A stretch of 64,000 nt of DNA from positions 125,707-189,706 of the forward strand of contig NZ_KI912155.1 of the NCBI RefSeq assembly GCF_000517125.1, given 5' to 3'. The first letter of the stretch is position 1, and every line of letters begins with the position of its first letter. Below the pieces are notes generated by a model. The model was not told the DNA's origin and did not search any database. It saw only the letters and a list, made by a program, of their open reading frames with translations. Shown piece by piece: positions 54,951-63,179 of this stretch. Origin of the DNA: Arthrobacter sp. MA-N2 (GTDB lineage: Bacteria; Actinomycetota; Actinomycetes; Actinomycetales; Micrococcaceae). A program made the translations under genes and the position numbers.

Positions 54951-57900
54951 GTGCCAGAGCAGCCAAGCCACCGTCTACCCGAGGAATTTGGCGGAAACGA
55001 GTGGCTCGTTGACGAACTGTACGAGCGGTACCAGCAGGACAAGAATTCGGTCGACGCCAAGTGGTGGCCGCTTTTCGAGTCCTTCGACACCGCTGACGGC
55101 ACTTCTTCCAACGGAACATCCGCAACCCCTGCAAACCCTCCCACTCGTGAACTTCCTGTCGTGGCACAGGCCGCAGCAACGGCAATGACGCCGGTTGCGC
55201 CCGTGGTTGCACCGGCAGCCGCTCCCGCCCCGGCCACCACTGTTCCGGCTGCTCCCGCAGCACCGGTCAAGAAGGCTCCGGCCACTGTCGCCAAGGACGG
55301 CGCACAGAAGCCGTCCGACGGCAGCCAGTCACAGCCGATCCCGGCACAGCTCCCCAAGAGCACCAAGGCACCCACTCCTCCGGAAGAGGACGTTGTCTCG
55401 GTCCTCCGCGGTCCCGCCAAGGCCATCGCTTCCAACATGGTCATGAGCCTCGAAGTTCCCACCGCCACCAGCGTCAGGGCCGTTCCCGCCAAGCTCCTGA
55501 TCGACAACCGCGTCGTCATCAACTCCAACCTTGCCCGCGCCCGTGGCGGCAAGGTCTCCTTCACCCACCTCATTGGCTATGCTGTGGTCCGCGCTCTCTC
55601 CCAGTTCCCGTCGATGAACGTGTACTACGACGAAGTGGATGGCAAGCCCGTTGCCGTTCAGCCCGCGCACGTCAACTTCGGCATCGCCATTGACATGCCC
55701 AAGCCCGATGGCACCCGCCTCCTGATGGTCCCCAACATCAAGAAGGCCGAAACCATGAACTTCGCCGAGTTCTGGCACACCTACGAAGACCTCATCAAGC
55801 GCGCACGCAACGGCAAGCTCACGGCGGACGACCACGCTGGCACCACCGTCTCGCTGACGAACCCGGGCGGCATCGGCACCGTGCATTCCGTGCCCCGCCT
55901 TTCCAAGGGCCAGGCCGCCATCATCGGCGTCGGCGCGCTCGACTACCCGGCCGAATGGCAAGGCGCGAGCGAGAAGATCATCGCCCAGAACGCCATCAGC
56001 AAGATCCTCACGCTGACGTCCACTTATGATCACCGTGTCATCCAGGGCGCCGGAAGCGGCGAGTTCCTCAAGCTCGTCCACCAGCTCCTCCTCGGCGCCC
56101 AGAACTTCTATGATGAGATCTTCGAAGCGCTCCGCATTCCCTACGAGCCCGTCCGTTGGAGCCCGGACCTCCAGGTCGACCCAGCCGACGAGATCAACAA
56201 GGTTGCCCGCATCCAGCAGTTGATCCACTCGTACCGGGTCCGCGGCCACCTCATGGCAGATACGAACCCCCTTGAGTACGTGCAGCGCAAGCACCCGGAC
56301 CTCGACGTCCTGACGTATGGCCTCACCCTGTGGGACTTGGACCGCGAGTGGCCCACCGGCGGTTTCGGCGGAAAGCCGATGCTCAAGTTCCGCGACATCC
56401 TGGGCGTTCTTCGCGATGCCTACTGCCGCACCACGGGCATTGAGTACATGCACATCCAAGAGCCCGAAGAACGCAAGTGGTTCCAGGACCAAGTGGAGCA
56501 CCCCTACTCGAAGCCGAGCCGCGAAGAGCAGCTTCGCATCGTTTCCAAGCTCAACGCTGCGGAGGCCTTCGAAACCTTCCTGCAGACGAAGTTCGTAGGC
56601 CAGAAACGCTTCTCCCTCGAAGGCGGCGAATCCCTGATTCCGCTGCTGGACACCATCATTTCCGACGCGGCCGACGACGGACTCGACGAAGTCGCGATCG
56701 GCATGGCCCACCGTGGCCGCCTCAACGTGCTCACGAACATCGCTGGCAAGACATACGCCCAGGTGTTCCGGGAGTTCGAAGGCACCCAGGACCCCCGCTC
56801 CGTGCAGGGCTCGGGCGATGTCAAGTACCACCTCGGCACCGAGGGCACGTTCACCTCGGACAACGGCAACGAGACCAAGGTCTACCTCGCCGCAAACCCG
56901 TCCCACCTTGAAGCGGTGGACTCCGTCCTTGAAGGCATCGTCCGTGCCAAGCAGGATCGGCTGGACCAGGGCGAAGCGTTCCCCGTGTTGCCCATCATGG
57001 TTCACGGCGACGCTGCCTTTGCCGGCCAGGGCGTGGTGGCCGAAACGCTCAACTTGTCCCAGCTGCGCGGTTACCGCACCGGTGGAACCATCCACATCAT
57101 CGTGAACAACCAGGTCGGCTTCACCACCGCACCGTCGTCCTCGCGCTCTTCGACATACTCCACCGACGTAGCCAAGATGATCCAGGCCCCCATCTTCCAT
57201 GTGAACGGTGACGACCCCGAGGCCGTAGTGCGCATCGCGCAGTTGGCCTACGAGTTCCGTCAGCGCTTCCACAAGGACGTCATTGTCGATATGGTGTGCT
57301 ACCGCCGCCGTGGACACAACGAGGGCGACGACCCTTCGATGACGCAGCCCCTCATGTACAACCTGATCGAAGCAAAACGCTCCGTCCGCAAGCTCTACAC
57401 GGAATCCCTCATCGGCCGTGGCGACATCACCGAGGACGAAGCCGAGCAGTTGTTGCGCGACTACCAGGAACGCCTGGAGCGGGTATTCGCGGAGACCCAC
57501 GCCGCTCAGACGTCGCCCATCCCGATCATCACGGCAGACTCTGCTGCGGTCTCGGACATCGAGCGTCCCATTGCCCAGCAGGCGGACGTCGGCACCAACG
57601 CCCCGGCCACTACGGCCATTTCGGCAGAAATGCTTCAGAAGATCGGCCAGGCACACCTCGATATTCCGGAAGGTTTCACGGTCCACTCCAAGCTCAAGCA
57701 GCTCCTTGAAAAGCGCGAGCAGATGTCCCGCGAAGGCGGTATTGATTGGGGCTTCGGCGAGATCGCGGCCTTCGGTTCGCTCGTCATGGAGGGCGTCCCT
57801 GTCCGCCTCGCCGGCCAGGATTCCCGCCGTGGCACCTTCGTGCAGCGCCACGCCGTCTTCCACGACCGCGCGAACGGCAGCGAATGGATGCCGCTGGGCA

Positions 57901-58763
57901 ACCTGAGCGACAAGCAGGCCAAGCTGTGGATCTACGACTCCTTGCTGTCCGAATACGCAGCCATGGGCTTCGAATACGGCTATTCCGTGGAACGCCCGGA
58001 TGCCTTGGTCTTGTGGGAAGCCCAGTTCGGTGACTTCGTCAACGGAGCACAGACCATCATCGACGAATTCATTTCCTCGGCCGAGCAGAAGTGGGGCCAG
58101 CGTTCCTCGCTCGTGCTCATGCTTCCGCACGGCTACGAAGGTCAGGGACCGGACCACTCGTCCGCCCGCATCGAGCGTTTCCTGCAGCTTTGTGCCGAAG
58201 ACAACATGATCGTGGCCAACCCGACCACGGCTGCCTCGCACTTCCACTTGCTGCGCCGCCAGGCCTACAGCCGTCCCCGCAAGCCGCTCATCGTCTTCAC
58301 CCCGAAGCAGCTTCTGCGCCTCAAGGCTGCAGCTTCGGCGGTGGAGGACTTCACCACGGGTGGGTTCAAGCCGGTCATCGGCGAGCACGAGCCCCTTCAG
58401 GGCCAGAACGTGGATCGCGTGATCCTGGTTTCCGGGCGCCTCTACTACGACCTGCTGTCGAACCGCCAGAAGACCGGCGACGCTTCGACGGCGATCATCC
58501 GCCTGGAGCAGCTGTACCCCTTGCCCCAGGCCCAGATCGAGGCGGAACTGGCCAAGTACCCGAATGCCGACATCGTCTGGGCGCAGGACGAACCCGCCAA
58601 CCAGGGTCCGTGGCCGTTCATCGGCCTGAACCTGCCGCAGGCATTGGACCGCAAGGTCCGTCTCGTTTCACGTCCAGCATCGGCCTCCACGGCGGCCGGT
58701 TCCATGAAGCGTCACAGCGCCGAGCAGGCTGCCTTGCTCAAGCAAGCATTCGAGCGCAAGTAA
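54951..58763 (+). CDS. kgd: 2-oxoglutarate dehydrogenase, fused E2-E1 type (Kgd/OdhA)
   Basis: 1270 residues. The N-terminal helix (MPEQPSHRLPEEFGGNEWLVDELYERYQQDK) and an Ala/Pro linker are followed by an E2-like succinyltransferase core (about 145-370) with the catalytic D360-H361-R362 in TYDHRVIQGAGSGEF. Then comes the thiamine-diphosphate E1 part (about 400-1270), with IGMAHRGRLNVL, HGDAAFAGQGVVAETLN and NNQVGFTT. There is no lipoyl domain, so it must borrow lipoyl groups from another E2. In Actinobacteria it is controlled by an FHA protein, OdhI/GarA, not seen here. Runs the TCA-cycle step to succinyl-CoA. GTG start. Confidence 0.96.
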   Translation: MPEQPSHRLPEEFGGNEWLVDELYERYQQDKNSVDAKWWPLFESFDTADGTSSNGTSATPANPPTRELPVVAQAAATAMTPVAPVVAPAAAPAPATTVPAAPAAPVKKAPATVAKDGAQKPSDGSQSQPIPAQLPKSTKAPTPPEEDVVSVLRGPAKAIASNMVMSLEVPTATSVRAVPAKLLIDNRVVINSNLARARGGKVSFTHLIGYAVVRALSQFPSMNVYYDEVDGKPVAVQPAHVNFGIAIDMPKPDGTRLLMVPNIKKAETMNFAEFWHTYEDLIKRARNGKLTADDHAGTTVSLTNPGGIGTVHSVPRLSKGQAAIIGVGALDYPAEWQGASEKIIAQNAISKILTLTSTYDHRVIQGAGSGEFLKLVHQLLLGAQNFYDEIFEALRIPYEPVRWSPDLQVDPADEINKVARIQQLIHSYRVRGHLMADTNPLEYVQRKHPDLDVLTYGLTLWDLDREWPTGGFGGKPMLKFRDILGVLRDAYCRTTGIEYMHIQEPEERKWFQDQVEHPYSKPSREEQLRIVSKLNAAEAFETFLQTKFVGQKRFSLEGGESLIPLLDTIISDAADDGLDEVAIGMAHRGRLNVLTNIAGKTYAQVFREFEGTQDPRSVQGSGDVKYHLGTEGTFTSDNGNETKVYLAANPSHLEAVDSVLEGIVRAKQDRLDQGEAFPVLPIMVHGDAAFAGQGVVAETLNLSQLRGYRTGGTIHIIVNNQVGFTTAPSSSRSSTYSTDVAKMIQAPIFHVNGDDPEAVVRIAQLAYEFRQRFHKDVIVDMVCYRRRGHNEGDDPSMTQPLMYNLIEAKRSVRKLYTESLIGRGDITEDEAEQLLRDYQERLERVFAETHAAQTSPIPIITADSAAVSDIERPIAQQADVGTNAPATTAISAEMLQKIGQAHLDIPEGFTVHSKLKQLLEKREQMSREGGIDWGFGEIAAFGSLVMEGVPVRLAGQDSRRGTFVQRHAVFHDRANGSEWMPLGNLSDKQAKLWIYDSLLSEYAAMGFEYGYSVERPDALVLWEAQFGDFVNGAQTIIDEFISSAEQKWGQRSSLVLMLPHGYEGQGPDHSSARIERFLQLCAEDNMIVANPTTAASHFHLLRRQAYSRPRKPLIVFTPKQLLRLKAAASAVEDFTTGGFKPVIGEHEPLQGQNVDRVILVSGRLYYDLLSNRQKTGDASTAIIRLEQLYPLPQAQIEAELAKYPNADIVWAQDEPANQGPWPFIGLNLPQALDRKVRLVSRPASASTAAGSMKRHSAEQAALLKQAFERK

Positions 58764-58781
58764 ACCCTCATATAAGAAGGC

Positions 58782-58822
58782 TGTCCGGCTGGAGGTTCAA
58801 TACCCGTTTCCAGCCGGGCAGT
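58782..58822 (+). terminator. Terminator-like hairpin after kgd
   Basis: CTGTCCGGCTGGA (58782-58794) pairs with TCCAGCCGGGCAG (58810-58822), one G-T wobble, 15-base loop, followed by TTCTGTTTA. It lies 19 bases after the kgd stop. Confidence 0.7.
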
Positions 58823-58906
58823 TCTGTTTAATGGAACAGGTGTCCGGCAATCCTGCCGCCGACCGGGCACAGTGCAAGAACCGCAACGTTTGGTGAAGAG
58901 GTAACT

Positions 58907-59506
58907 GTGGAAGACAGGAAGCTGCGCATCGCAGCCGTTGGTGATGAACTGCTCGCCGGGCTCGGTGACCCCAGGGCACTGGGTTGGCTCGGAAGGGTTC
59001 TCGCCCGTACTCCCCAAGACGCCGTTCTGGTGGAGTGCTACTCTCTTCCCTGCCCGATGGAGGGCACCGAGGGCCTGGCAGGGCGTTGGCTCGACGAAGC
59101 CGGACGTCGTTTCAGCAATCTCCACGAGAACCGCCTCGTCATCGGTTTGTCCGGCCGGGACGTCGAATTCGGCGTATCCACCGCGCGGAGCCGCCTCAAT
59201 CTGGCCAATATCCTGGACGGGGCTTCCCAAAGCAACATCGAAGTGTTCGTCGTCGGTCCGCCACCTAGGTTGGACCCGGCCCAGAACCGCCGGATCGCCG
59301 AGCTTAATGCCGCATTCGCCGACGTGACCACCCGCCGCAACCACCAGTACGTGGATACGTTCTCGCCCCTGCTCAACCACGAGCAGTGGCGCACCGATCT
59401 TGCAGCGAACGGCGGCACCCCTGGGCAGGCGGGCTACGGACTCATGGCGTGGCTTGTGTTGCACCGCGGTTGGTTCCAGTGGCTGAGGATCGCCCAGCCG
59501 GAATAG
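58907..59506 (+). CDS. SGNH/GDSL-like protein with replaced catalytic residues
   Basis: 199 residues from GTG at 58907 (GAGG 5 bases ahead). The fold pattern of SGNH hydrolases is visible: block I IAAVGDELLAGLGDPRALGWLGRV, a GRDVEFGVS stretch near block III, and a C-terminal GQAGYGLMAWLVLHRGW. In block I the nucleophile Ser of GDS is Glu (E14). In block V, where DGxHP is expected, the text is NGGTP, so the catalytic His is Thr. The enzyme is therefore probably inactive as a Ser hydrolase, or works differently. It stands alone between kgd and the DUF4097 operon. Confidence 0.75.
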   Translation: MEDRKLRIAAVGDELLAGLGDPRALGWLGRVLARTPQDAVLVECYSLPCPMEGTEGLAGRWLDEAGRRFSNLHENRLVIGLSGRDVEFGVSTARSRLNLANILDGASQSNIEVFVVGPPPRLDPAQNRRIAELNAAFADVTTRRNHQYVDTFSPLLNHEQWRTDLAANGGTPGQAGYGLMAWLVLHRGWFQWLRIAQPE

Positions 59507-59555
59507 GCCCAAACAAACAGCTCCCCGCGCAGAAGGGCTTGCCAAACCGCAAGTC

Positions 59556-59591
59556 ACGATATATCGTCAGTTCATAAACGCGATATATCGC
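59556..59591 (+). promoter_or_regulatory. Twin palindromic operators of the DUF4097-PadR operon
   Basis: ACGATATATCGT (59556-59567) and GCGATATATCGC (59580-59591) are perfect 12-base palindromes sharing the core CGATATATCG, centred 24 bases apart. They lie 17-52 bases before the operon's first ATG. A TTGCCA at 59539 could serve as -35, which would put the first palindrome over the -10. The PadR protein encoded in the same operon is the natural candidate to bind them. Confidence 0.78.
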
Positions 59592-59607
59592 AATATTTGG
59601 AGGGGTC

Positions 59608-60456
59608 ATGTCAGAAGAAAACTGGACCGTCACCGGCCCGCAGACGATCGAGGTCGACGGCGTCCGCTCGCTCAAGCTGGGCATCGTCAAGGGCCGCTTC
59701 GACGTCGTCACCCATGACGAGCCGATCACCAGGATCGAAGTCTCCGAACTCGACGGTGATCCGCTGAGCGTCACCCTCGTTGACGGCCGTCTCGAGGTGC
59801 GCCACCAACTGCACGGCGCACAGGGCTGGTTCCGCAACCTGATGGGGACCGTCAACAACACCAGCGCCAACACGATCGTCATCAGCATTGCCTTGCCGGC
59901 CGGCGTCGACGTCGAAGCGGGAACCGTGAGTGGCGACGGCATGGTGTCGGGCGTCAATGGACACATCCGCCTCAACACGGTATCCGGGTCCGTGCTTGCG
60001 GACGGCACGCACGGCGAGCTTCACGTCAATACCGTCAGCGGCGAGGTGATCGCCCGGAACCACGACGGCGTCATGACCGCCAAGAGCGTCTCGGGCGAGG
60101 TCACGGCTTCGGGCCGCTTCAGGAACATCCGGGCCAACACCGTGAGCGGCGACCTGAGTTTCGACCTCCACGGCTACACGCAGGACTTCGGAGCCAATTC
60201 GGTTTCGGGCGACCTCACCATCCGTCTGCCCCACGACGTCGGCGTGGATATCGTGGCCAAATCGGCCAGCGGCACCGTGATGATCGATGATCAGCTATTC
60301 GCACAGCCAGGCGGCAAGGTCCAGACCATCGCGGGTCCGGACGAGCAGCTGATGGTGGTGCGCGCAAATTCCGTCTCGGGCAAGATCTGCATCATCCACG
60401 GGAGCGCACCGGCGCCCGGGCCAGCGCGCTCAGTCCCCGGAGAGAAGGCATTCTGA
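59608..60456 (+). CDS. DUF4097 beta-repeat protein
   Basis: 282 residues without signal peptide or membrane helix. Residues 105-260 repeat a short beta-strand unit built around VSG every 15-20 residues (TVSGDGMVSG, NTVSGSVLAD, NTVSGEVIAR, KSVSGEVTAS, NTVSGDLSFD, NSVSGDLTIR), typical of DUF4097 beta-helices (putative adhesin-like). Function unknown; homologues often accompany stress or envelope regulators. GGAGGGG lies 3 bases before the ATG. Its stop overlaps the padR start by one base (TGATG). Confidence 0.88.
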   Translation: MSEENWTVTGPQTIEVDGVRSLKLGIVKGRFDVVTHDEPITRIEVSELDGDPLSVTLVDGRLEVRHQLHGAQGWFRNLMGTVNNTSANTIVISIALPAGVDVEAGTVSGDGMVSGVNGHIRLNTVSGSVLADGTHGELHVNTVSGEVIARNHDGVMTAKSVSGEVTASGRFRNIRANTVSGDLSFDLHGYTQDFGANSVSGDLTIRLPHDVGVDIVAKSASGTVMIDDQLFAQPGGKVQTIAGPDEQLMVVRANSVSGKICIIHGSAPAPGPARSVPGEKAF

Positions 60457-61070
60457 TGCCGCCCGTCTTTGCCCACGGCGCCCTCCGGCTCTATTTGCTG
60501 GCACTCCTGGAATCGGGGCCCAAGCACGGCTACGAGCTCATCAAAGCCCTTGGCGAACGCTTCGGCGGGACGTACTCCCCCAGTGCCGGAACCATCTATC
60601 CGCGCCTCGGCAAACTTGAGGAGGAAGGGCTGGTTGCCACCAGCAGCGATGGACGACGCACCAACTACTCCATCACTGCGGCAGGGCTGGCCGAGCTCAA
60701 CAGCCGGCGGCAGGAACTGGCCGACGTCGAAGACAACATTTCTGCCTCCGTCCGGCGGTTAGCCGACAATCTCCGCGAGGACATCCGCAGCAACATGCGT
60801 GGCCTACGCGCGGACCTGGCCGCAACCGCGGAGGCTGCGCGCGCCAATGCGAAGACCTCGGAATTCCAGTCGTGGGCGCGAAGCTACTCGCCAGAGGGCC
60901 AACGCATCCTCAAGGAGGCCGAGCTGATGGTCCAATCCTTCCGTGACGACCTCCGCATCGAGCTGCGGCAGCACGCGGTCTCCAAGGCCTTGACTCCGGT
61001 CGCCCTTGAAACCGTACGCACCGTCCTGGACCAAGCCAGGATCTCCATCCTGAATTCCCTCAGGGACTGA
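60456..61070 (+). CDS. PadR family transcriptional regulator
   Basis: 204 residues. The winged helix at 8-80 (LRLYLLALLESGPKHGYELIKALGERFGG...GTIYPRLGKLEEEGLV) is the PadR signature. A helical C-terminal region (80-200) mediates dimers. Ligand unknown. Coupled to the DUF4097 gene, with twin palindromes in front of the operon, this looks like an autoregulated repressor unit. Confidence 0.93.
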   Translation: MPPVFAHGALRLYLLALLESGPKHGYELIKALGERFGGTYSPSAGTIYPRLGKLEEEGLVATSSDGRRTNYSITAAGLAELNSRRQELADVEDNISASVRRLADNLREDIRSNMRGLRADLAATAEAARANAKTSEFQSWARSYSPEGQRILKEAELMVQSFRDDLRIELRQHAVSKALTPVALETVRTVLDQARISILNSLRD

Positions 61071-61180
61071 GCACGAATTTCCGCGCGAGCCCGGGTCCCG
61101 CGCGGTTCGCGGGGCGGCCCCCGGATGTGGGAGACTGGAGGGCAGCTTTATTGAGTATCAAGAATCTAAGGAGGCCAGCT

Positions 61181-61255
61181 ATGAGCAAGCGTGCACGTAA
61201 GCGTCGTGACCGTAAGCGCGGCGGCGCAAACCACGGCAAGCGTCCCAACACCTAA
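61181..61255 (+). CDS. Ribosomal protein bL37 (24 residues)
   Basis: MSKRARKRRDRKRGG then ANHGKRPNT: a 24-residue, very basic peptide below most gene-finder limits. It matches the actinobacterial small ribosomal protein bL37 (AURKAIP1/COX24-like), identified structurally in mycobacterial 50S subunits. AAGGAGG lies 6 bases before the ATG, a strong site. A terminator-like hairpin follows 31 bases on. Confidence 0.9.
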   Translation: MSKRARKRRDRKRGGANHGKRPNT

Positions 61256-61286
61256 GCCAGCGGCTTAGCGTAAGACTTAATGCGGA

Positions 61287-61318
61287 GGGCCCCGGAAACC
61301 ATCAGGTTTCCGGGGCCC
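61287..61318. terminator. Strong hairpin between bL37 and rsrA
   Basis: GGGCCCCGGAAACC (61287-61300) pairs perfectly with GGTTTCCGGGGCCC (61305-61318) around ATCA. It lies between convergent genes and could end transcription on either strand, though T-runs are short. Confidence 0.8.
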
Positions 61319-61335
61319 TTGCCGTTCCAGAATCT

Positions 61336-61593
61336 TTAGACGTCCACGGACTTCATCGCGTGGATCCTGTCAAGGATCGAGTTCTTGAGATTCTCGGGAG
61401 CAGCCTCCGTGCAGGAGCGCTTGACCACAGTGCGGATGACGCACTCAAGGTCGTATTGCTCGGTACACTCCGGGCAGTCTTCCAGATGCACTTTGATTTC
61501 TGCGATGTCCTCGCGCGTCAACGCACCATCGAGGTACTCATAGATACGCTGCATCCGAGCATCGTCGCAGTCGCCCAATCCTTGGCAGCTCAT
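61336..61593 (-). CDS. rsrA: Redox-sensing anti-sigma factor RsrA
   Basis: 85 residues of the zinc anti-sigma (ZAS) family. H36-x3-C40-x2-C43 in [10 protein letters not shown] is the zinc motif, and C9 is the extra ligand position equivalent to C11 of Streptomyces RsrA. Under disulfide stress these cysteines oxidise, zinc leaves and SigR is freed. Overlaps sigR by 4 bp (ATGA), ensuring matched expression. Confidence 0.92.
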   Translation of the reverse strand: MSCQGLGDCDDARMQRIYEYLDGALTREDIAEIKVHLEDCPECTEQYDLECVIRTVVKRSCTEAAPENLKNSILDRIHAMKSVDV

Positions 61594-62339
61594 TTCCTTT
61601 TCTCCTGTTTTTTGCTTGCGGCCGCGCCCACGGCCAAAGCCTTTTCATCGGCGCCGGCGCTGATTCCCCGTTCTGCAGCGTAGTCCGCCAGCAGATCGCG
61701 CAACATTTTCCTGCCGCGGTGAAGCCGGGACATGACCGTCCCGATCGGGGTGTTCATAATGTCTGATATCTCTTTGTATGCGAAGCCCTCAACGTCGGCG
61801 AAGTACACCGCGAGCCGGAATTCTTCCGGTATGGACTGCAGGGCGCTCTTCACGTCCGAGTCCGGCAGATGATCGAGCGCCTCCGCCTCGGCAGAGCGGA
61901 GCCCCGCGGACGTATGGGATTCGGCCCGCGCCAACTGCCAGTCCTCGATCGTGTCCGAGTTCGATTGCAGCGGTTCGCGTTGCCGCTTCCGGTAAAGGTT
62001 GATGTAGGTGTTCGTCAGAATGCGGTACAGCCACGCCTTGAGATTGGTACCCGGCTTGTACTGGTGGAATGCCGAAAAAGCCTTGGTATAGGCTTCCTGG
62101 ACCAGGTCCTCCGCGTCGGACGGATTCCTGGCCATGCGCATGGCGGCCGAATACAGCTGGTCGACATACTGCATGGCGTCGCGCTCGAAGCGCGCCCTCC
62201 GCTGCTCGGGGGTCTCGTTTGCAAAGTCAACGGCAATCTCGACGTCGGCCTCAACGGCTGCGTCGTCCACGGACGTCGTGTCCGCGACGTCCGTCGCTGC
62301 TTTATACGTGGCCGCTGCGGCCGGATCCATGGTGCTCAT
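61590..62339 (-). CDS. sigR: ECF sigma factor SigR/SigH (disulfide stress)
   Basis: 249 residues from the ATG at 62339 (MSTMDP); an ATG at 62375 is the alternative. Region 2: [68 protein letters not shown]. Region 4: [45 protein letters not shown]. This is the SigR/SigH subgroup that controls thioredoxin, mycothiol and proteolysis genes. Streptomyces SigR also has a longer, unstable form from an upstream start; the two possible starts here allow something similar. Confidence 0.93.
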   Translation of the reverse strand: MSTMDPAAAATYKAATDVADTTSVDDAAVEADVEIAVDFANETPEQRRARFERDAMQYVDQLYSAAMRMARNPSDAEDLVQEAYTKAFSAFHQYKPGTNLKAWLYRILTNTYINLYRKRQREPLQSNSDTIEDWQLARAESHTSAGLRSAEAEALDHLPDSDVKSALQSIPEEFRLAVYFADVEGFAYKEISDIMNTPIGTVMSRLHRGRKMLRDLLADYAAERGISAGADEKALAVGAAASKKQEKRK

Positions 62340-62581
62340 TGCATCCAAGTCTACTGTCACGCGCCGGGAGTTCATCGGCAGCCCCCGCCCGGGCGCAAGC
62401 TGTTCCTCGCGGTCCTTAACCAGGGTCAAAAAACCAACTCCGCTCCACTTGTGTCACAGGCGCGCCCAACACACACCTCAACCGAAGGTCCAGCCCTTAC
62501 CGCACCCTCTTTTCACAACCGCAGGCTCCGGGCAAATATTCCGCAAAGATGCAAGACTAGAACCGACTGCACCCCGTGAAC

Positions 62582-62629
62582 CCCGCACCACTTGAACGCA
62601 GCACCACTTGAACGCAGCACCACCTGACC
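62582..62629. repeat. Three tandem 16-bp repeats upstream of the DoxX gene
   Basis: Copies at 62582-62597, 62598-62613 and 62614-62629 follow GCAGCACCACTTGAAC; copy 2 is the reference, copy 1 differs at two positions and copy 3 at two. They end 28 bases before the DoxX start, in the divergent space with sigR. Could be a binding array or simple slippage. Confidence 0.7.
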
Positions 62630-62657
62630 ATTGTGGCAAGCCCCCCAGGAGGCAAAT

Positions 62658-63173
62658 ATGTCCCTCGTCCGTTTTCTCGCCAGGCCAATGTTGGCGTCCA
62701 GCTTTGTCGTCGCCGGGCTGGACAAGCTCAAGAATGCGGATGACACTGCCCAGCAGCTTTCTCCGCTGCTGCGCCGCGCCGCTAAGTCGCTGCCTTTCCC
62801 TGCTGACGAAAAGTTGCTTGCGCGGGTCATCGGCGGCACGCAGGTAGGCGCCGGTGCGATGCTGGCCCTCGGCAAGTGCTCCCGGTTCTCGGCCACGCTG
62901 CTTGCCGGAATCTCGGTCCTCAACGCCTTTGTTGAATGGCGTTCCGCGGACATCAGCACCAAGGAAGGCCGCCTCGGCCGCCGCGCCCAGTTGCTCAAGA
63001 ACATTTCCTTGACAGGCGGCGTTCTTCTTGCCGCCGTCGACACTGCGGGCAAACCCAGCCTCGCATGGCGCGCCGAGCACCTCGCCATGGACGCCAAGAA
63101 GGCCACGGGAAAGCAGATCAAGAAAACAGACCGGGCCGTCCGCAAGGCCGTAGACAACGCAGTTGGAGCATAA
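62658..63173 (+). CDS. DoxX family membrane protein
   Basis: 171 residues from the ATG at 62658 (AGGAGG 5 bases ahead). Typical start MSLVRFLARPMLASSFVVAGLDKLKN, with helices at ARVIGGTQVGAGAMLALG and FSATLLAGISVLNAFV. The C-terminus is basic (KKATGKQIKKTDRAVRK). In mycobacteria a DoxX protein forms a complex against thiol stress, and the placing beside sigR-rsrA fits, but this is inference. Seven bases separate it from aroA. Confidence 0.88.
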   Translation: MSLVRFLARPMLASSFVVAGLDKLKNADDTAQQLSPLLRRAAKSLPFPADEKLLARVIGGTQVGAGAMLALGKCSRFSATLLAGISVLNAFVEWRSADISTKEGRLGRRAQLLKNISLTGGVLLAAVDTAGKPSLAWRAEHLAMDAKKATGKQIKKTDRAVRKAVDNAVGA

Positions 63174-63179
63174 GGAAGC

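Noticed and set aside
55329..58388. 1019-codon minus-strand frame opposite kgd
   Set aside because: Antisense shadow of a strongly conserved gene; no domain recognisable.
62416..62441. Possible SigR-type promoter (GGAGT, 16-base spacer, GTTAA) upstream of sigR
   Set aside because: The -35 differs from GGAAT and the spacer is shorter than usual for this sigma class; too weak to call.
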